Positions 6,835 through 8,348 of a stretch of 8,348 nucleotides of DNA are shown one piece after another (within the stretch, counting starts at the first letter, position 1; each line of letters opens with the position of its first letter). The DNA is taken from positions 6,246,912 through 6,255,259 of the forward strand of contig CP070627.1 of assembly GCA_020355945.1 (NCBI GenBank), read 5' to 3'. Below the pieces are notes generated by a model. The model was given only the letters and a program-made list of their open reading frames with translations, searched no databases and was not told the DNA's origin. The stretch is from Candidatus Aminicenantota bacterium. Lineage in GTDB: Bacteria; Acidobacteriota; Aminicenantia; UBA2199. The position numbers were made by a program, and so were the translations under genes.

Positions 6835-8348
6835 ATGGATCTGGCACAACGCCTATCAAAATTATCCCCCCAGCAGCGAAAGCTGTTTGAATTAAAGCTG
6901 CAACAACAAAATATCCATATCTTAAACCTGCCCATAACCAAAGAAAACCGAACCAATGACCATGAGCAGCAGCGGTTCCCTCTCTCTTTCGGCCAGGAGC
7001 GATTGTGGTTTATCCATCAGCTTGAGCCGAAAAATACTGCATATAATATAATAAAGGCTACAACATTAGAAGGAAGTTTAGATAAACATGCGTTAGAACA
7101 AAGCATCAATGAAATTATCCGGCGCCATGAGATTTTGCGTACCGTATTTATTACTGACAAACAAGAACCTGCACAGGTTATCCTTAACCAATTATCTCTT
7201 CCATTGGAGATCATCGATCTTAAAAATTTTCCCAAAGAAAAACAAAAAAATGAAGTAAAGAAGATCATACAGTATGAAAGCCAGTATGTTTTCGATCTGG
7301 CCACAGCACCATTATTAAAAACCAAATTAGTGGTATTGAATGAAAAAGAAGACCAGCATGTTTTTCTACTGCTAATCCATCATATTATTTCCGACGGGTG
7401 GTCAATTGAATTTTTTATAAAAGAATTCATTCAATTATACCAGGCATTTTGCCAGGGGAAAAAATCTCCATTACCGGAACTACCCTCCCAGTACGTGGAT
7501 TATGCCTGTTGGCAGCGGCGTTGGTTTGGCGAAGGTGCTGTAAATACAGCATTTAGAAAGAAGCAGGAAGCCTATTGGCTAAACCAGTTCAGCGGTGAGA
7601 TACCCGTATTGACACTGCCTACGGATTACCCCAGACCAATGAAACAGAGTTTTGAGGGCCTTACCCTTTTCTTTGACCTGGACATTCATGAGAAAAACAC
7701 CTTAAAAGAAATGGCATTGACATATAAAACCACATTATACGTATTATTACTTGCCATTTTTAATATCTTTTTGTCAAAACTCAGCGGCATGGAAGACATT
7801 GTTATCGGCACCCCGGTGGCTGGCCGCAGGCATCCGGGCCTGCAGGGTAAAATCGGTATGTTTGTCAATACATTAGCCCTCAGGAATTACCCACACCATG
7901 ATAAAACCTTTCGAGATTTCTTGGAGGAAGTGAGAAATCAGACTTTAAACGCTTTTGAGAACCAGGAGTATCGATATGAAGACCTCCTGGGGAAATTGCC
8001 GCTAAACAGGCATACGGGTCGTAATCCTTTGTTTGATGTCATGTTTTTATTTGATATTATCGATAAAGATGAAATTGACATCCCCGGTTTGACATTGAAA
8101 CCCTATAATTGTGAAAAGAAAACCGCAAACTTTGATCTAACGTTATATGTCCAGGAACAGCGGGACATACTGCACTTTGGCTTTGAATATTGTACAAAAC
8201 TCTTCAACAAAAGAACTATAGAAAGATTTATCGGTTATTTCAGGCAGATCGTAACTTCTGTTATAAGTAACCCGAACCAAAAGATATCGAGAATAAAAAT
8301 AATATCTAAAGAAGAGAAAAAACAGGTATTGTTTGATTTTAATAATAC
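6835..8348 (+). CDS. Non-ribosomal peptide synthetase, 5' part (N-terminal C domain)
   Basis: Open to the right edge; 504 complete codons are visible. ATG at 6835 is the only plausible start, since an in-frame stop lies at 6808 and no other start codon intervenes. The upstream site is weak (only GGA nearby), so translation may be coupled to the FGE-like gene ending 20 bp earlier. A helical leader (LSPQQRKLFELKL, about 9-22), common at NRPS N-termini, precedes a complete C domain: C1 PLSFGQERLWFIHQLEP (49-65), C2 RRHEILRTVF, C3 HHIISDG (His182-Asp187, bases 7378-7398), IGMFVNTLALRNYP, and RNPLFDVMF. The last residues (KKQVLFDFNNT) are the usual linker into an A domain beyond the window. It would form peptide bonds in the cytoplasm. 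The sequence looks LCL-like rather than a clear lipo-initiating starter domain, but I cannot classify it firmly. Unlike NRPS 1, no inserted palindromes or tandem repeats are seen in this stretch. Confidence 0.95.
   Translation, partial: MDLAQRLSKLSPQQRKLFELKLQQQNIHILNLPITKENRTNDHEQQRFPLSFGQERLWFIHQLEPKNTAYNIIKATTLEGSLDKHALEQSINEIIRRHEILRTVFITDKQEPAQVILNQLSLPLEIIDLKNFPKEKQKNEVKKIIQYESQYVFDLATAPLLKTKLVVLNEKEDQHVFLLLIHHIISDGWSIEFFIKEFIQLYQAFCQGKKSPLPELPSQYVDYACWQRRWFGEGAVNTAFRKKQEAYWLNQFSGEIPVLTLPTDYPRPMKQSFEGLTLFFDLDIHEKNTLKEMALTYKTTLYVLLLAIFNIFLSKLSGMEDIVIGTPVAGRRHPGLQGKIGMFVNTLALRNYPHHDKTFRDFLEEVRNQTLNAFENQEYRYEDLLGKLPLNRHTGRNPLFDVMFLFDIIDKDEIDIPGLTLKPYNCEKKTANFDLTLYVQEQRDILHFGFEYCTKLFNKRTIERFIGYFRQIVTSVISNPNQKISRIKIISKEEKKQVLFDFNN

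Overview
The window is an internal piece of a non-ribosomal peptide synthetase (NRPS) gene cluster, with all genes on the + strand. It has three genes. The first is the 3' part of a large NRPS gene that enters from the left edge and ends at 5221. The second (5282-6814) is complete and encodes a secreted protein made of two formylglycine-generating-enzyme-like (FGE-sulfatase/SUMF1) domains. The third is the 5' part of a second NRPS gene, starting at 6835 and running off the right edge. Gaps of 60 and 20 bp with no visible terminator or promoter suggest one operon.

NRPS 1 reads: C-terminal subdomain of an adenylation (A) domain, carrier domain (PCP), then a full condensation-adenylation-PCP module, then a last condensation (C) domain and a stop codon. 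NRPS 2 begins with another C domain and reaches the linker before its A domain. The junction between the two enzymes is therefore C-stop / C-start, which does not fit a simple collinear line. Either the last C domain of NRPS 1 releases the product or acts with a partner in trans, or the two proteins are not consecutive. The protein encoded between them resembles PvdO, an FGE-fold periplasmic enzyme that finishes pyoverdine maturation in Pseudomonas. A role in late, extracytoplasmic processing of the peptide is plausible but inferred.

The most unusual feature is that the NRPS 1 gene carries several small repeat elements read in frame: two copies of a 22-bp perfect palindrome, a 32-bp hairpin next to a 7-bp tandem repeat, a 9-bp tandem repeat, and AGGTTA/CTCAAC-type repeats in both orientations. 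They fall in linkers or variable loops, and the related domains in the same window lack them. The FGE-like gene is a 726-bp tandem duplication in which about 200 bp are nearly identical between copies while the flanks have diverged, as expected from gene conversion.

Organism: moderate base composition, an export signal on the FGE-like protein, and NRPS genes sprinkled with in-frame low-complexity repeats. From memory this style resembles uncultured Candidatus Aminicenantes (OP8)-type genomes, but that is a weak guess. No RNA genes, CRISPR arrays, transposases or attachment sites were seen.
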